DNA from: Cryomorphaceae bacterium
Lineage (GTDB): Bacteria > Bacteroidota > Bacteroidia > Flavobacteriales > Schleiferiaceae
Length of the DNA stretch: 41,918 nucleotides
Assembly (NCBI GenBank): GCA_007116495.1
Contig: SKIJ01000037.1
Location: 1 to 41,918, forward strand
Direction of reading: 5' to 3'
Positions 26,183-35,900 of the stretch are shown here, one piece after another. The notes beneath the pieces were generated by a model that was given only the letters and a program-made list of their open reading frames with translations, was not told where the DNA came from and made no database searches. Position 1 is the first letter of the stretch. The number at the start of each line of letters is the position of its first letter. The position numbers were made by a program, and so were the translations under genes.

Positions 26183-27599
26183 CGCTGATTTTTAATGTGT
26201 TAGTCATTCCTAATTCATTGATGGGCATAGACGCAATTTTAATAATGCGGTCGCCCTTAGAGACTAAACCGGCCTCGGCAACCATTGTTTTTATATCGGC
26301 AAAGGTTTTATCGGTGGAGGCCAACTCGTCGTAGAAGAATGTTTGAACACCCCAAACCAAGCTAAGCATATTTAAAATATTGTGGTTTGCCGTGAACACT
26401 GCGATGTGTGTCCTCGGGCGGTGACTGGATATTTTAAACGCTGTGTACCCCGAGTGGGTCATGGTGAGGATGGCTTTGGCACCAATTTGATCGGCAATTT
26501 TACTGGCATTGTAGCAAATGGAGTCTGTGATGAATCGTTCGCCGGCTTCTTTGGTAGGGGGGTGTTTTTTTAAAAAGTGGGGTGCGGCATTTTTTTCAAC
26601 GTGTTCGATGATGCTGCTCATCATCTTTACGACTTCTACGGGGTACTTTCCTACCGAGGTTTCTCCAGACAGCATAACGGCATCGGCGCCATCAAGCATG
26701 GAGTTGGCTACGTCGTTGACTTCGGCACGCGTAGGACTCATATTGGTCATCATGGTCTCCATCATTTGGGTGGCGATGATGACGGGAACACTTACTTGTA
26801 AAGCGCGTTTTACTATGTCTTTTTGAATCACCGGTACACTTTGCATAGGAACTTCAACCCCTAAATCGCCACGAGCTACCATTACTGCGTCGGTAGCTTG
26901 GAGGATGGCATCGATGTCGTTTACGGCCTCCGGTTTTTCTATTTTGGATACGATACGCGCGAAACCGCTTCGCATTTTAATTTCATTGCGGAGTTCTTTT
27001 ACATCCTCAGCACTGCGAACAAACGACAAGCCAACCCATTCTACCTCTTCCTCTATGGCGGCGCTAAGGTCTTCTAAGTCTTTTTCCGTAAGGCAGGGAA
27101 GCGATACGTTTGTATTGGGTAAATTGACACCCTTACGCGACTTAAGCGCCCCACCTTGTATGACCTTTGTTGTAACTGTGTCTTCGCCATTGGTGTCTAC
27201 AACTTCTAATATGAGTTTTCCGTCGTCTAGAAGAATGCGTTCGCCAGCGTTTACATCTTGGGCAAAACTTTGATACGTTAAAAACGCACGTTCACTATTG
27301 CCTAAGCATTCGTTCGTGGTGAGGGTAAATGCATCACCAGCATTGATATAGGTCCCTTCTTCTACTTCCCCCAATCTGAGTTTTGGTCCCTGAAGGTCGG
27401 CGAGAACAGCTACGGCAAAGTTGTTTATTTCGTTGACTTCGCGAATCAGTTTAATGGTTTTTTTTATGCCTTCAGGGTTGCTGTGACTACAGTTAACCCG
27501 AAACACATTTACCCCTGCATGTACCAAGTTGGTTAGTGTGTTAAAATCAGATGTCGCCGGTCCTAAGGTGGCAACAATTTTTGTTTTTTTGTGGTGCAT
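26172..27599 (-). CDS. pyk: Pyruvate kinase
   Basis: Catalyses phosphoenolpyruvate plus ADP to pyruvate plus ATP, the last step of glycolysis. The 475-residue protein starts KTKIVATLGPAT, holds the substrate- and metal-binding MVARGDLGVEVP block and the active-site region SKIEKPEAV (catalytic Lys), and MLSGETSVGKYPVE. The C-terminal allosteric domain is complete. It overlaps phhB by 11 bases and follows the IPExxxVDY gene after 171 bases in which I could identify no clear promoter. Confidence 0.97.
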   Translation of the reverse strand: MHHKKTKIVATLGPATSDFNTLTNLVHAGVNVFRVNCSHSNPEGIKKTIKLIREVNEINNFAVAVLADLQGPKLRLGEVEEGTYINAGDAFTLTTNECLGNSERAFLTYQSFAQDVNAGERILLDDGKLILEVVDTNGEDTVTTKVIQGGALKSRKGVNLPNTNVSLPCLTEKDLEDLSAAIEEEVEWVGLSFVRSAEDVKELRNEIKMRSGFARIVSKIEKPEAVNDIDAILQATDAVMVARGDLGVEVPMQSVPVIQKDIVKRALQVSVPVIIATQMMETMMTNMSPTRAEVNDVANSMLDGADAVMLSGETSVGKYPVEVVKMMSSIIEHVEKNAAPHFLKKHPPTKEAGERFITDSICYNASKIADQIGAKAILTMTHSGYTAFKISSHRPRTHIAVFTANHNILNMLSLVWGVQTFFYDELASTDKTFADIKTMVAEAGLVSKGDRIIKIASMPINELGMTNTLKISDVK

Positions 27600-27770
27600 A
27601 TTTTTAATTTTTTGAGTGTTGATGCTCTTTTCGTGCTATTGTTGGGTGATACGCGTTTCATTCATAGCCTTTCTGTCTTGATGAACCATTGCGCGGTCTG
27701 TACCTTTTAGTTAATGGAGGAACAGACTGAAGATTATGAAATAACATTTACAATATTACAAAACCCATCG

Positions 27771-28232
27771 TCATTCGTAAAACAGCCATGATAAACGTTT
27801 GTTATTTTTTTTACTTAGGGGCCGTGGTAGAAAACAGTGGATTTGGGGTGTTGCTTCTTGAACGTTGAGAAGGATATTGTTTAACGGGCTTCTGTCGTCT
27901 TCCCAGCAAAGCCAAGCGTCGGTTTTTTTGTCGATCAATACGTGACGTTCCGGAACACTAAAAAGCTCTCCTTCTCGATCAGATTCTTGCTCGAGGGAAA
28001 AGTTATTAATCAAGAAGAAGACCTGATGCTCACGCTCGTCGCGATAACATGTAAAATTTGCCGATGTTTTTTTATCGATGCTGATACGGAAGTCTTCCGG
28101 GGTTTTGCGAAAGCGAAACGCATTGCTTTTGTTTAAAAAGTACGCCAACTGCGTTATGGTAAGTGGGCTATTAATGCCAAGAACACAGAGGTCTTCGTGT
28201 TCATTTAGTTCTAATTTTAGTTGTGGCTTCAT
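27771..28232 (-). CDS. IPExxxVDY family protein (hypothetical)
   Basis: A small protein of 153 residues when started at MKPQLKLELN (28232). The segment VPERHVLID matches the IPExxxVDY pattern that names a Bacteroidota family often placed between rnc and pyk, which fits this position. It has no signal peptide or membrane span; the function is unknown. The start overlaps the end of rnc by 32 bases. Two upstream in-frame ATGs also exist inside rnc (28250 and 28304), but the chosen one gives the family-like opening. Confidence 0.78.
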   Translation of the reverse strand: MKPQLKLELNEHEDLCVLGINSPLTITQLAYFLNKSNAFRFRKTPEDFRISIDKKTSANFTCYRDEREHQVFFLINNFSLEQESDREGELFSVPERHVLIDKKTDAWLCWEDDRSPLNNILLNVQEATPQIHCFLPRPLSKKNNKRLSWLFYE

Positions 28233-28911
28233 AAACTTTCTTTGCGGCATTTTCTTCAGCACTTTTTTTAGACCGTCCGCTGGCTCGCGCTTTTTGAACG
28301 TCATCTACAAGAAGCACCACCTCGTAGACGTGTTTTTGCTTCTGCGGTACGTGTTTGAAGGTTAAACGTCTTTTGTTTTTTTGACTCCATTCGTAAAGCA
28401 GAGATTTGTAGCTGATCACTTTTCGATTCAGTTCCTCTAAATCAATGTGTGGCGTGATGATTTTCTTCTCCACAAATGTATGACAAATGCGGTAACCTCG
28501 GTCGATGAATACGGCTCCAATCAAGGCTTCAAGTGCATCGCCGTAAATGGAATTTGCGTTTCGAATTCCCGACTTTTGGACGCTGAGAAGTGATGGGATA
28601 TCCATTTTTACGGCGATGGCGTTGAGTGTGTTTCGGTTAACCATCTTAGCCCTCATGTTAGAGAGATATCCTTCATTCACGGAGGGGTAGGCTTTGTATA
28701 GTACGTGAGCACAGATTGTTCCGAGTACAGCATCTCCCAGAAATTCGAGTCTCTGGTTATTGGGCTCATCAGAGAATTTTCCGGTGTGCGGCATGGAGCT
28801 ATGCCTTAGAGCAAGCTCGTATATAAATTCATTCCGTGGACGAAAACCAATAATAACCTGGAGGCGTTTTGAAAAATCCGATCTGGATTTAAGAAGAGCC
28901 GTAAACGCCAT
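28201..28911 (-). CDS. rnc: Ribonuclease III
   Basis: RNase III cuts double-stranded RNA during rRNA maturation and mRNA turnover. The 236-residue product has the nuclease signature RLEFLGDAVLG and the second acidic motif YGDALEALIGAVF, then a double-stranded-RNA-binding domain (about 158-230) with SYKSLLYEWSQK and KKSAEENAAKKVYE. It begins 7 bases after the fabF stop and overlaps the next gene, in the common fabF-rnc order. Confidence 0.96.
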   Translation of the reverse strand: MAFTALLKSRSDFSKRLQVIIGFRPRNEFIYELALRHSSMPHTGKFSDEPNNQRLEFLGDAVLGTICAHVLYKAYPSVNEGYLSNMRAKMVNRNTLNAIAVKMDIPSLLSVQKSGIRNANSIYGDALEALIGAVFIDRGYRICHTFVEKKIITPHIDLEELNRKVISYKSLLYEWSQKNKRRLTFKHVPQKQKHVYEVVLLVDDVQKARASGRSKKSAEENAAKKVYEATTKIRTK

Positions 28912-28918
28912 AGAGAGA

Positions 28919-30172
28919 TTATTCCGCTTTTTTAAAGATTACCGATGCGTTGTGTCCTCCAAATCCAAAGGTATTGCTCAAGGCAGCTCTTACCGTTCTT
29001 TTTTCTGCTTTGTGGAGTGTGAAATTGAGTTTGTTATCAATGTCTTGGTCTTCCGTTTCATGGTTGATTGTGGGAGGAACAATATCGTTTTTCACAGACA
29101 TAATTGCAGCGATGGCTTCTACAGCACCGGCAGCGCCTAGCAAATGACCGGTCATGGATTTTGTGGAAGAAATATTGAGTTTATACGCATTATCGCCAAA
29201 CACAGTTTTAATGGCCTTGGTTTCGGCAATGTCTCCCAATGGAGTACTTGTGCCGTGTACGTTGATGTAGTCGATGTCATCGGCAGACATTTGCGCATCA
29301 TCAAGAGCGTTAATCATTACGCGAGACGCACCTAATCCTTCCGGGTGAGGCGCAGTGATGTGGCTGGCATCTGCTGAAAGGCCAAAGCCAACGACCTCTG
29401 CATAGATTTTCGCACCTCGCTTTACAGCGTGCTCGTATTCTTCCAGTACGATGCACGCGCCGCCTTCACCCATAACGAATCCATCGCGGTTTTTACAAAA
29501 CGGACGCGATGCTGTTTCGGGACTGTCGTTGCGAACAGAAAGTGCGTGCATGGCGTTAAAGCCTCCGATTCCAGCTTCTGTAATGGCTGCTTCCGAGCCT
29601 CCTGAAACGATGACGTCAGCTTTACCTAAGCGAATGTAAGTCATTGCATCAATGAGTGCATTGGTAGCGGATGCGCAAGCAGAAACTGTGGTAAAGTTGG
29701 GTCCGCGAAAACCATATTTTATGGAAATATGACCGGGTGAGATATCCGCAATCATTTTGGGAATAAAGAACGGATTGAAACGCGGCGTACCGTCGCCTTG
29801 GGTGTAGTTTTTTGATTCTTGAAGAAACGTGTCGAGCCCCCCGATTCCTGAGCCCCAAATAACACCAGTGCGATCGGGGTCGCAAGCATTTGGCTGATCC
29901 AAGCCGGCATCTTTAACGCCTTCTTCAGCGGCTACCATAGCAAAGTGCGTGAACCGATCCATTTTTCGCGCTTCTTTGCGGTCTAAAAAATCAGTTACAT
30001 TAAAGTTTTTCACCTCACATGCAAAACGTGTTTTGAAGCGTTCTGCATCAAAACGAGTGATGTTAGCTGCTCCGGATGTGCCTTTAATTAAGGCATTCCA
30101 ATATTCATTAAGGGTGTTTCCAATAGGCGTTAAAGCGCCAAGGCCGGTAACTACTACACGTTTCAATTCCAT
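28919..30172 (-). CDS. fabF: Beta-ketoacyl-[acyl-carrier-protein] synthase II
   Basis: Condenses malonyl-ACP with a growing acyl-ACP in fatty-acid elongation. The 417-residue product, started at MELKRVVVTG (30172), has the catalytic Cys166 in TTVSACASATN, His306 in NVHGTSTPLGD and His343 in SMTGHLLGAAGA, the full KASII triad. An upstream in-frame extension of 23 codons would cross the two inverted repeats' downstream spacer and lacks family support. It follows acpP after a 134-base spacer that holds two inverted repeats, and is followed by rnc. Confidence 0.97.
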   Translation of the reverse strand: MELKRVVVTGLGALTPIGNTLNEYWNALIKGTSGAANITRFDAERFKTRFACEVKNFNVTDFLDRKEARKMDRFTHFAMVAAEEGVKDAGLDQPNACDPDRTGVIWGSGIGGLDTFLQESKNYTQGDGTPRFNPFFIPKMIADISPGHISIKYGFRGPNFTTVSACASATNALIDAMTYIRLGKADVIVSGGSEAAITEAGIGGFNAMHALSVRNDSPETASRPFCKNRDGFVMGEGGACIVLEEYEHAVKRGAKIYAEVVGFGLSADASHITAPHPEGLGASRVMINALDDAQMSADDIDYINVHGTSTPLGDIAETKAIKTVFGDNAYKLNISSTKSMTGHLLGAAGAVEAIAAIMSVKNDIVPPTINHETEDQDIDNKLNFTLHKAEKRTVRAALSNTFGFGGHNASVIFKKAE

Positions 30173-30208
30173 AAGAGGTAACTTAAAAATTAGGTGAGGT
30201 AGGGGAGT

Positions 30209-30234
30209 GTTTTGTGAATTGTAAGTCACAAAAC
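30209..30234. promoter_or_regulatory. Perfect 9-8-9 inverted repeat in the acpP-fabF spacer (possible operator)
   Basis: GTTTTGTGA (30209-30217) and TCACAAAAC (30226-30234) are perfect inverted copies separated by 8 bases. The TGTGA/TCACA cores resemble Crp/Fnr half-sites but are 8 rather than 6 bases apart. It could be a protein-binding site or an RNA hairpin 37 bases before fabF. Confidence 0.55.
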
Positions 30235-30237
30235 TCA

Positions 30238-30273
30238 GCACTTAAAAATCCAATACATTGGATTTTTAAGTGC
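30238..30273 (-). other. Strong 16-bp hairpin between acpP and fabF (attenuator or processing site)
   Basis: Positions 30238-30253 pair perfectly with 30258-30273 around a TACA loop. On the minus strand it begins 33 bases after the acpP stop. No T-run follows, so it is not a standard terminator; it may protect the acpP mRNA end, be an RNase III site, or lower read-through into fabF. Confidence 0.7.
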
Positions 30274-30306
30274 GAGTATGGCAACAAGTGTTGCAAAATA
30301 ACGCGT

Positions 30307-30549
30307 TTACTTAGAAGCAAGTTCGTTTTCAATGTAGGTTACCGCTTGACCTACGGTGGCAATGTTTTCGGCTTGATCATCCGGGATTTGGATGTCGAAC
30401 TCCTTTTCAAACTCCATGATGAGCTCTACGGTGTCGAGTGAATCTGCTCCTAAATCGGCAGTGAAACTTGCTTCGGTAACTACTTCGTTTTCATCAACGC
30501 CGAGTTTTTCAACGATGATGGCTTTTACACGTGATGTGATGTCAGACAT
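30307..30549 (-). CDS. acpP: Acyl carrier protein
   Basis: Carries the growing fatty acid on a phosphopantetheine arm. The 80-residue acidic four-helix protein has the attachment motif [10 protein letters not shown] with Ser37 as the modified residue, and the usual [11 protein letters not shown] segment. It is first in the acpP-fabF-rnc series and has a well-spaced promoter upstream. Confidence 0.98.
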   Translation of the reverse strand: MSDITSRVKAIIVEKLGVDENEVVTEASFTADLGADSLDTVELIMEFEKEFDIQIPDDQAENIATVGQAVTYIENELASK

Positions 30550-30579
30550 AGCGAAAAATTTAAATTAATTTTCAGTTTG

Positions 30580-30610
30580 CAAATAAATGACCTTTGTTTT
30601 GATTGAACAA
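30580..30610 (-). promoter_or_regulatory. Promoter for acpP (TTG-N20-TTTATTTG)
   Basis: On minus, a -33 TTG (30610-30608) and a -7 TTTATTTG (30587-30580, one mismatch to TAnnTTTG) are 20 bases apart. The leader to the acpP ATG at 30549 would be about 24 nt. Confidence 0.6.
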
Positions 30611-30957
30611 CAAAATTTAAACCTTTTGAAAAAGGAAAAGAATTCATGGATTTTGATGATCAATAATGAAATTTATTTGATTATAATTTTCTGCGAAAGG
30701 TAAACAAAAATCCCACGATTATTTAAGCAGTATTTTAATGATTACGTTTACGCGGTGTAAATATATGTTCAATTTTTTAAATGAAGGTGATCTGGAATCG
30801 ACATCAGTCTCATAACACGTTTTAAATTGTGTGACGATTCGATTATACGCTGTTGGTGATATGTTTAAACGTAAATAGACATCTATATTTGTTGTGTTAT
30901 GCTGAGGCAATGTACCTAAACCAGCCAAAAACGTTTTAAACAGACAATATAAAAGGG
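30611..30957. other. AT-rich intergenic region between acpP and purN
   Basis: About 350 bases of AT-rich sequence between the two divergent promoters. A 69-codon frame at 30719-30928 on minus has no signal peptide, domain or clear start context and I do not accept it. Several GTTTAAAC-like words occur, without a regular pattern. No RNA gene was recognised. Confidence 0.5.
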
Positions 30958-30988
30958 TTTGGGGAATTATCTTTTTTACTTACTTTCG
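30958..30988 (+). promoter_or_regulatory. Promoter for purN-rnhA-cvpA (TTTG-N19-TACTTTCG)
   Basis: TTTG at 30958-30961 and TACTTTCG at 30981-30988 (one mismatch to TAnnTTTG) are 19 bases apart. Transcription should start near 30994, which puts the 31001-31016 hairpin at the very 5' end of the message and excludes the upstream in-frame ATG at 30999 as a likely start. Confidence 0.6.
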
Positions 30989-31000
30989 CTGTCTCACATT

Positions 31001-31016
31001 GTGTTGTTTGCAACAC
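31001..31016 (+). other. Hairpin in the purN leader
   Basis: GTGTTG (31001-31006) pairs with CAACAC (31011-31016) around TTTG, 16 bases before the purN ATG. It may stabilise the 5' end or affect initiation; it is short and could be chance. Confidence 0.4.
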
Positions 31017-31031
31017 CTTTTATACAGTTTG

Positions 31032-31604
31032 ATGAAAAACATTGCAATTTTTGCTTCCGGCTCCGGTTCAAATGCCGAGGTTATTGTTCGTCACTTTATG
31101 GATAGTGATTTAGCGAGAGTTCACATGGTCGTTACAGATCGGAAAGATGCCGGAGTTATAGAGCGGATGAAGTCATTCGACGTGCGAATGAAAGTCATCA
31201 CGTATTCTCAGTTGACGAATGGTGATTTGCTTGAATCGTTAAAAGTAGCGCGTATTGACTTGCTTGTTCTCGCCGGCTTTTTACGGTTAATCCCAACCGA
31301 TATAATTGAGGCCTTCCCGCAACGCATCATCAACATCCATCCCTCACTCTTACCGGATTTTGGAGGAAAGGGTATGTACGGGATGCACGTGCACCGCGCT
31401 GTAATTGAAAGCGAGGCAGAGGAAAGTGGTATAACCATTCACTATGTCAATGAAGCGTTTGACGAAGGAGAAATCATTTTTCAGGATACGGTTGAAGTAT
31501 ACGAAGACGACACACCAGAAGATTTAGCATATAAAGTACAGCAGCTCGAACACCGTCACTATCCCGATGTCATCGAATGGGTGTTAGCGCAATTTGATAT
31601 ATAA
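31032..31604 (+). CDS. purN: Phosphoribosylglycinamide formyltransferase (GART)
   Basis: Transfers a formyl group from 10-formyltetrahydrofolate to GAR in purine synthesis. The 190-residue product has the phosphate loop ASGSGSNAE (9-16) and the catalytic residues Asn101, His103 (NIHPSLLPDF) and Asp144 (DEGEIIF). The start at 31032 (MKNIAIFA) matches the family; an ATG at 30999 in the same frame is rejected. The stop overlaps the rnhA start as TAATG. Confidence 0.96.
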   Translation: MKNIAIFASGSGSNAEVIVRHFMDSDLARVHMVVTDRKDAGVIERMKSFDVRMKVITYSQLTNGDLLESLKVARIDLLVLAGFLRLIPTDIIEAFPQRIINIHPSLLPDFGGKGMYGMHVHRAVIESEAEESGITIHYVNEAFDEGEIIFQDTVEVYEDDTPEDLAYKVQQLEHRHYPDVIEWVLAQFDI

Positions 31605-32059
31605 TGATATATTTATACACGGACGGAGCCAGCAGCGGTAACCCTGGCCCGGGAGGTTACGGAGTGGTTCTCATTTACAAGCAACAAAAGAAAGAACTCA
31701 GCGCCGGTTTTCGCAAAACAACCAATAATCGAATGGAGTTGTTGGCCGTCATCGTGGGTTTGGAAGCATTGAAAAAAGCGCCTCTTGACGTCACTGTGGT
31801 ATCCGATTCGAAATACGTTGTGGACGCGGTCAATAAAAAGTGGGTATTTGGATGGGAAAAAAAGGGATTTTCAGGAAAAAAGAATCCCGATCTATGGCGA
31901 CGTTTTTTGCGCATATACCGCAAGCACAATGTGGTTATGCAGTGGGTGAAAGGTCATAGCAATCACGTGTACAATGAGCGTTGTGATGCATTGGCAGTTG
32001 CCGCAGGCAAACAGCCGAATTTACCGGCCGACACCGGTTTTGAACAGTCTCTTCAGTAA
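31604..32059 (+). CDS. rnhA: Ribonuclease HI
   Basis: Degrades the RNA strand of RNA-DNA hybrids. The 151-residue product has the four catalytic acids: Asp7 (YTDGASSGNPG), Glu45 (NNRMELLAV), Asp68 (VSDSKYV) and Asp128 (ERCDALA), plus His118 in VKGHSNH. A basic handle region (WEKKGFSGKKNPDLW) is present. It is coupled to purN by a TAATG overlap and is followed by cvpA after 10 bases. Confidence 0.96.
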   Translation: MIYLYTDGASSGNPGPGGYGVVLIYKQQKKELSAGFRKTTNNRMELLAVIVGLEALKKAPLDVTVVSDSKYVVDAVNKKWVFGWEKKGFSGKKNPDLWRRFLRIYRKHNVVMQWVKGHSNHVYNERCDALAVAAGKQPNLPADTGFEQSLQ

Positions 32060-32069
32060 GAATCAAATC

Positions 32070-32621
32070 ATGAATTTGCTCGACTTAATCCTTTTGTTGC
32101 CACCATTAGCAATGCTGTTTCGCGGGTGGCGGCGGGGATTTTTTAAACAACTCTTCTCATTAGGCGCCATCCTTTTGGCGTCTGGCGTAGCCGTGTATGC
32201 CAACCGATCATTTGTTGTGGCACTCTGGAAAGACGAAAAAGCAGTTGAGTACTTTACGGCTAATATGGTTCTTATCGTTATATCTGTACTTGTCATACTT
32301 GTTATTGTCTTGTACCTCGGTCGTTTTTTTACGAAGCTTTTTGATGCATTGCGACTGGGAGGTATCAATTCCTTTCTCGGGTCGGTGTTTGGGTTTGCTA
32401 AGGGAACAGTGTTTACTTTACTCATTGCATTTATCATTCAAGCGACCTCGCTTCATGTACCCGGTTGGCAAGAAGAACAGCGCCGTGGAAGTTTGGTGTT
32501 GCCCTATTGTAAAGCTGCAAATGCAGTGATTCTATCTGTGCTCTTGGGATCGGAGGATGTTGATTGGAAAAGCGTATTACCGGAGGATGTTCCAATCCTG
32601 ACGGTTTTTCACAGCAGATAA
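32070..32621 (+). CDS. cvpA: CvpA family membrane protein
   Basis: A 183-residue protein with four hydrophobic segments starting MNLLDLILLLPPLAML, a GWRRGFFKQLFSLGAILLASG block and GGINSFLGSVFGFAKG, the standard CvpA pattern. E. coli CvpA is needed for colicin V production and affects envelope homeostasis and purF expression; the exact role is not settled. The start at 32070 is preferred to the in-frame ATG inside rnhA. Last gene of purN-rnhA-cvpA. Confidence 0.88.
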   Translation: MNLLDLILLLPPLAMLFRGWRRGFFKQLFSLGAILLASGVAVYANRSFVVALWKDEKAVEYFTANMVLIVISVLVILVIVLYLGRFFTKLFDALRLGGINSFLGSVFGFAKGTVFTLLIAFIIQATSLHVPGWQEEQRRGSLVLPYCKAANAVILSVLLGSEDVDWKSVLPEDVPILTVFHSR

Positions 32622-32840
32622 GTGTTAATTTTTTTTTACAAAGTAGATTTTTTACTATAAATAGAGCGCCTTGATGCATTCGTGTGTTGAGTCATTGTTT
32701 GATAATCTGCAGTTAGTGCTTACAATTTATTTTTTAATCACTTAAAAAATAAAACACCTAAATGCATTTGTTTAAAATGTTAAAATCATAGAGGTTGACG
32801 GATATATGTGCTTAAGAGAACGAGCAGTTCAATTAAATTT

Positions 32841-32871
32841 TTGAAAAATCCAATAAAAAAATCTAAATTTG
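32841..32871 (+). promoter_or_regulatory. Promoter for the giant T9SS adhesin (TTG-N20-TAAATTTG)
   Basis: TTG at 32841-32843 and an exact TAAATTTG at 32864-32871 are 20 bases apart, the best promoter match in the window. The predicted start near 32878 gives a leader of about 33 nt. The rest of the 289-base gap after cvpA (32622-32840) is AT-rich and shows nothing recognisable. Confidence 0.7.
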
Positions 32872-32910
32872 TAAATTCAACTAACCATCAGGTTTTAAAC
32901 TTTAAGATTT

Positions 32911-35900
32911 ATGTCACAGTTTTATTCTCGAAAAAAACAAACGTTTTTTATTGCCATTTTGGCGCTTCTGTTTTTTGGCACTTCGCTGAGTGCGCAGACA
33001 ACCTTTACGATTGGTACAGGTACAACTGCTAATACAGCAACCGGCTATCCAACCCCTTACGGTAATTGGTACTGGGGAAATCGACTGCAAATGATTTACC
33101 GCGCGTCCGAGCTCACGGCTGCTGGTGCTACTGCCGGGATGATTTCTTCTATTTCGTTTAATATTGACAACCTCAACTCCGTGCCGGCGCTCAACGATTT
33201 TGAAATAAAAATCAAAAACGACGTCACCAACGACCTTTCAGCAGCGTGGGTAACTGGTATGACTACGGTTGTTCCGGCTGCAACGTATACGCCATCTTCC
33301 ACCGGGTGGAACACGCATACGTTTTCCTCGCCATTTTTCTGGGATGGTTCCTCAAACATCATTGTTGAGGTATGTTCGCAGAATTCCAGTTTCACTTCTT
33401 CGGGCAATGCATCTGTGCAATGGACAACCGGATTGCCGACCGGAACTTCACGAACCTACAGAATGGACGCTGCCGGTATTTGTTCAAATACCGCCACGTC
33501 AAATCTGTCGCCAACCAATAGACCAAACGCTCAGTTTGTCATCACCTCCGGCCCGTGTATCGATCCTCCTTTTGCGGGTTTTGCGAGCGTAAGCGATGCG
33601 AGTCCTTGTATCAACGATAACGTGAACTTGAGTTTAGATAGTTTGACTTTGGGTGCCGGACAGAGCTATCAGTGGCAAGTCTCACTCGATGGTTCCACTT
33701 GGGCTTCAATGCCGGGTGATACAAATATGAATGCGACGATTACAGCTGCTGACACTGCCTACTACCGCGCCATCGTAATGTGTGGAACAGGAGTGGACAC
33801 CAGTACTGCGGTAATCGTAGAGCCTGTAGGTACGCCGTTAAGTGGTACTTATACCATCAACCAAAACGCAGCAGCTTCTGCTACCAACTACACGTCGTTT
33901 CAAAGTTTCTTTGACGACCTAGAGTGTGGAGGTGTTTCGGGTCCTGTTATTGTCAATGTTGTTACCAATTCCGGACCCTATGTGGAACGGGTAGTGGCTC
34001 CTGAAATATCGGGCGTATCGTCGGTGAATACAATCACCATAAATGGAAATGGGAACGAATTGCAACACGCAGGTGGTGCAAATGATCGCGCTACGCTAAC
34101 GTTCGATGGAACAGATTGGGTAACCATAGATAATCTTGTGATTGAAGCAGACGGCGTTTCCTATGGTTGGACCTTACATTTAACAAATGGTGCAGACCAC
34201 AATACATTCACAAATTGTTCATTTTTGAGCAGTGAGACGTCAACGTCAACACTATTTGCTAACATCGTCTTTTCAAATAGCCCTACCAGTCCAACCATTG
34301 CTGGCTCTTCGGGAAACCACAATCACTTCGAAGACAACCTGATTAAAGGTGGCTATTACGGCGTCGCCATTAATGGAGCAAGTGCAGCAAACTTAGACGT
34401 AGGAAACAGTTTTGTCAACAACGAAATTGCAGAATGGAGGTACTATGGCATGTACGTGAGAGCTCAGGATTCCATGGTCATTCACGGTAATGACATTCAC
34501 CGTGAGACCAGAAGTGATCACACATTTCACAGAGCCATCCACTTTTGGACGGGAATGAGAAATGCGCGGATTACCAACAATAAATTTAGAGATTTTCATA
34601 CAGGTACGGGTGGCTCTACCAACACCAGTACGAACTATGTCATTTATATGAGTTCGGCAAACGGTAGCGCAACCGAGCCTAACATTATCGCCAACAACTT
34701 GATTTACAATATGAAAAATCAGGGCGGCTACTATGGCATCTATAACTTTAATTCGAGTGACTGGTGGGTACTTCACAATACATTTGTACATAATCCTACA
34801 GAACCCTCATCTAACCTTACTCGAATTTATTACCACACCAGTACTGGAAATAACCTAAAGTTTAGCAATAACATAGCCTACGTTGACCAACCGGGTACCG
34901 GTCAACGCCACATGGTTTACCTCAACAATACGTCGGCAGATATAGAAGTAAAAGGCAATGCCTATTATTATGACGACCCTTCAGCGGCCAATAATCACAT
35001 TGGTTATTATGGCGGAAACCAAAGCGATATTTCTGATTGGCAGGCCGTGAACAATAGTGCATTTGACCAATCTGCGGTGGTTGCTGATCCGTTTTTTGTA
35101 AACCTAGCAATAGATTCTCTACGTCCGCAAAATCCGATTCTTAAGTTCATAGGTGACAACGTTCTATCTGCCGTACCTGAAGATTTTGACGGAACACCGC
35201 GTACCGCAACACCTGATCCCGGTGCGTATCAATTTGAACCGCCACAAGGTGCCGATATGACCATCTTGGGTTTCTCGAGTCCGCTTGGATCTTGTCCCGG
35301 TAATGTTGACGTCATTGTTAATGTCAATAACCTTGCTTCAGATACGGTGACGGCCATTCGCATCAATTGGAGCATTAACAATGTGGCGCAAACACCGGTA
35401 GTGGTTACGGATACGTTTTCATCCGGTAACATTGTGCCCATTACTCTTGGTTCGTTTACGCTGGCAGCAGGTGTTACCTACGATATTGAGGCTGAAATTG
35501 ATAGTATTTATCCGGGTATCGATTTGGATGTTTCCAATAATCAAGCGGAAATTTTGGGATATCGTTCTGGCTTGGACGGCGCTTACACTATAGATCAGCT
35601 CTCATTGCCATCTGCAACAAACTTCTCAAGTTTTGAAGACTTTGCCGATGCTCTTTCATCCTTTGGCGTTTGTGGGAGTGTGGTTGCAACCGTCGTCTCT
35701 GGTACTGGGCCATATACCGAGCAAATTGCCTTTGGCAATATAAGTGGTGCGTCTAGTACCAACACCATTACCATAAACGGTAACGGCAATGAATTGAGTT
35801 TCCTTTCTACAAGTGGAAGCGAGCGTTATACGCTGGCGCTCAATAGCTCTTCCTACGTTACCATCGATAGTCTGCGCATTGTTGCACAAGGTGGCGGCAC

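Noticed and set aside
30719-30928. 69-codon open frame on minus in the acpP-purN gap
   Set aside because: No domain, signal peptide or promoter fits it, and its AT-rich composition looks non-coding.
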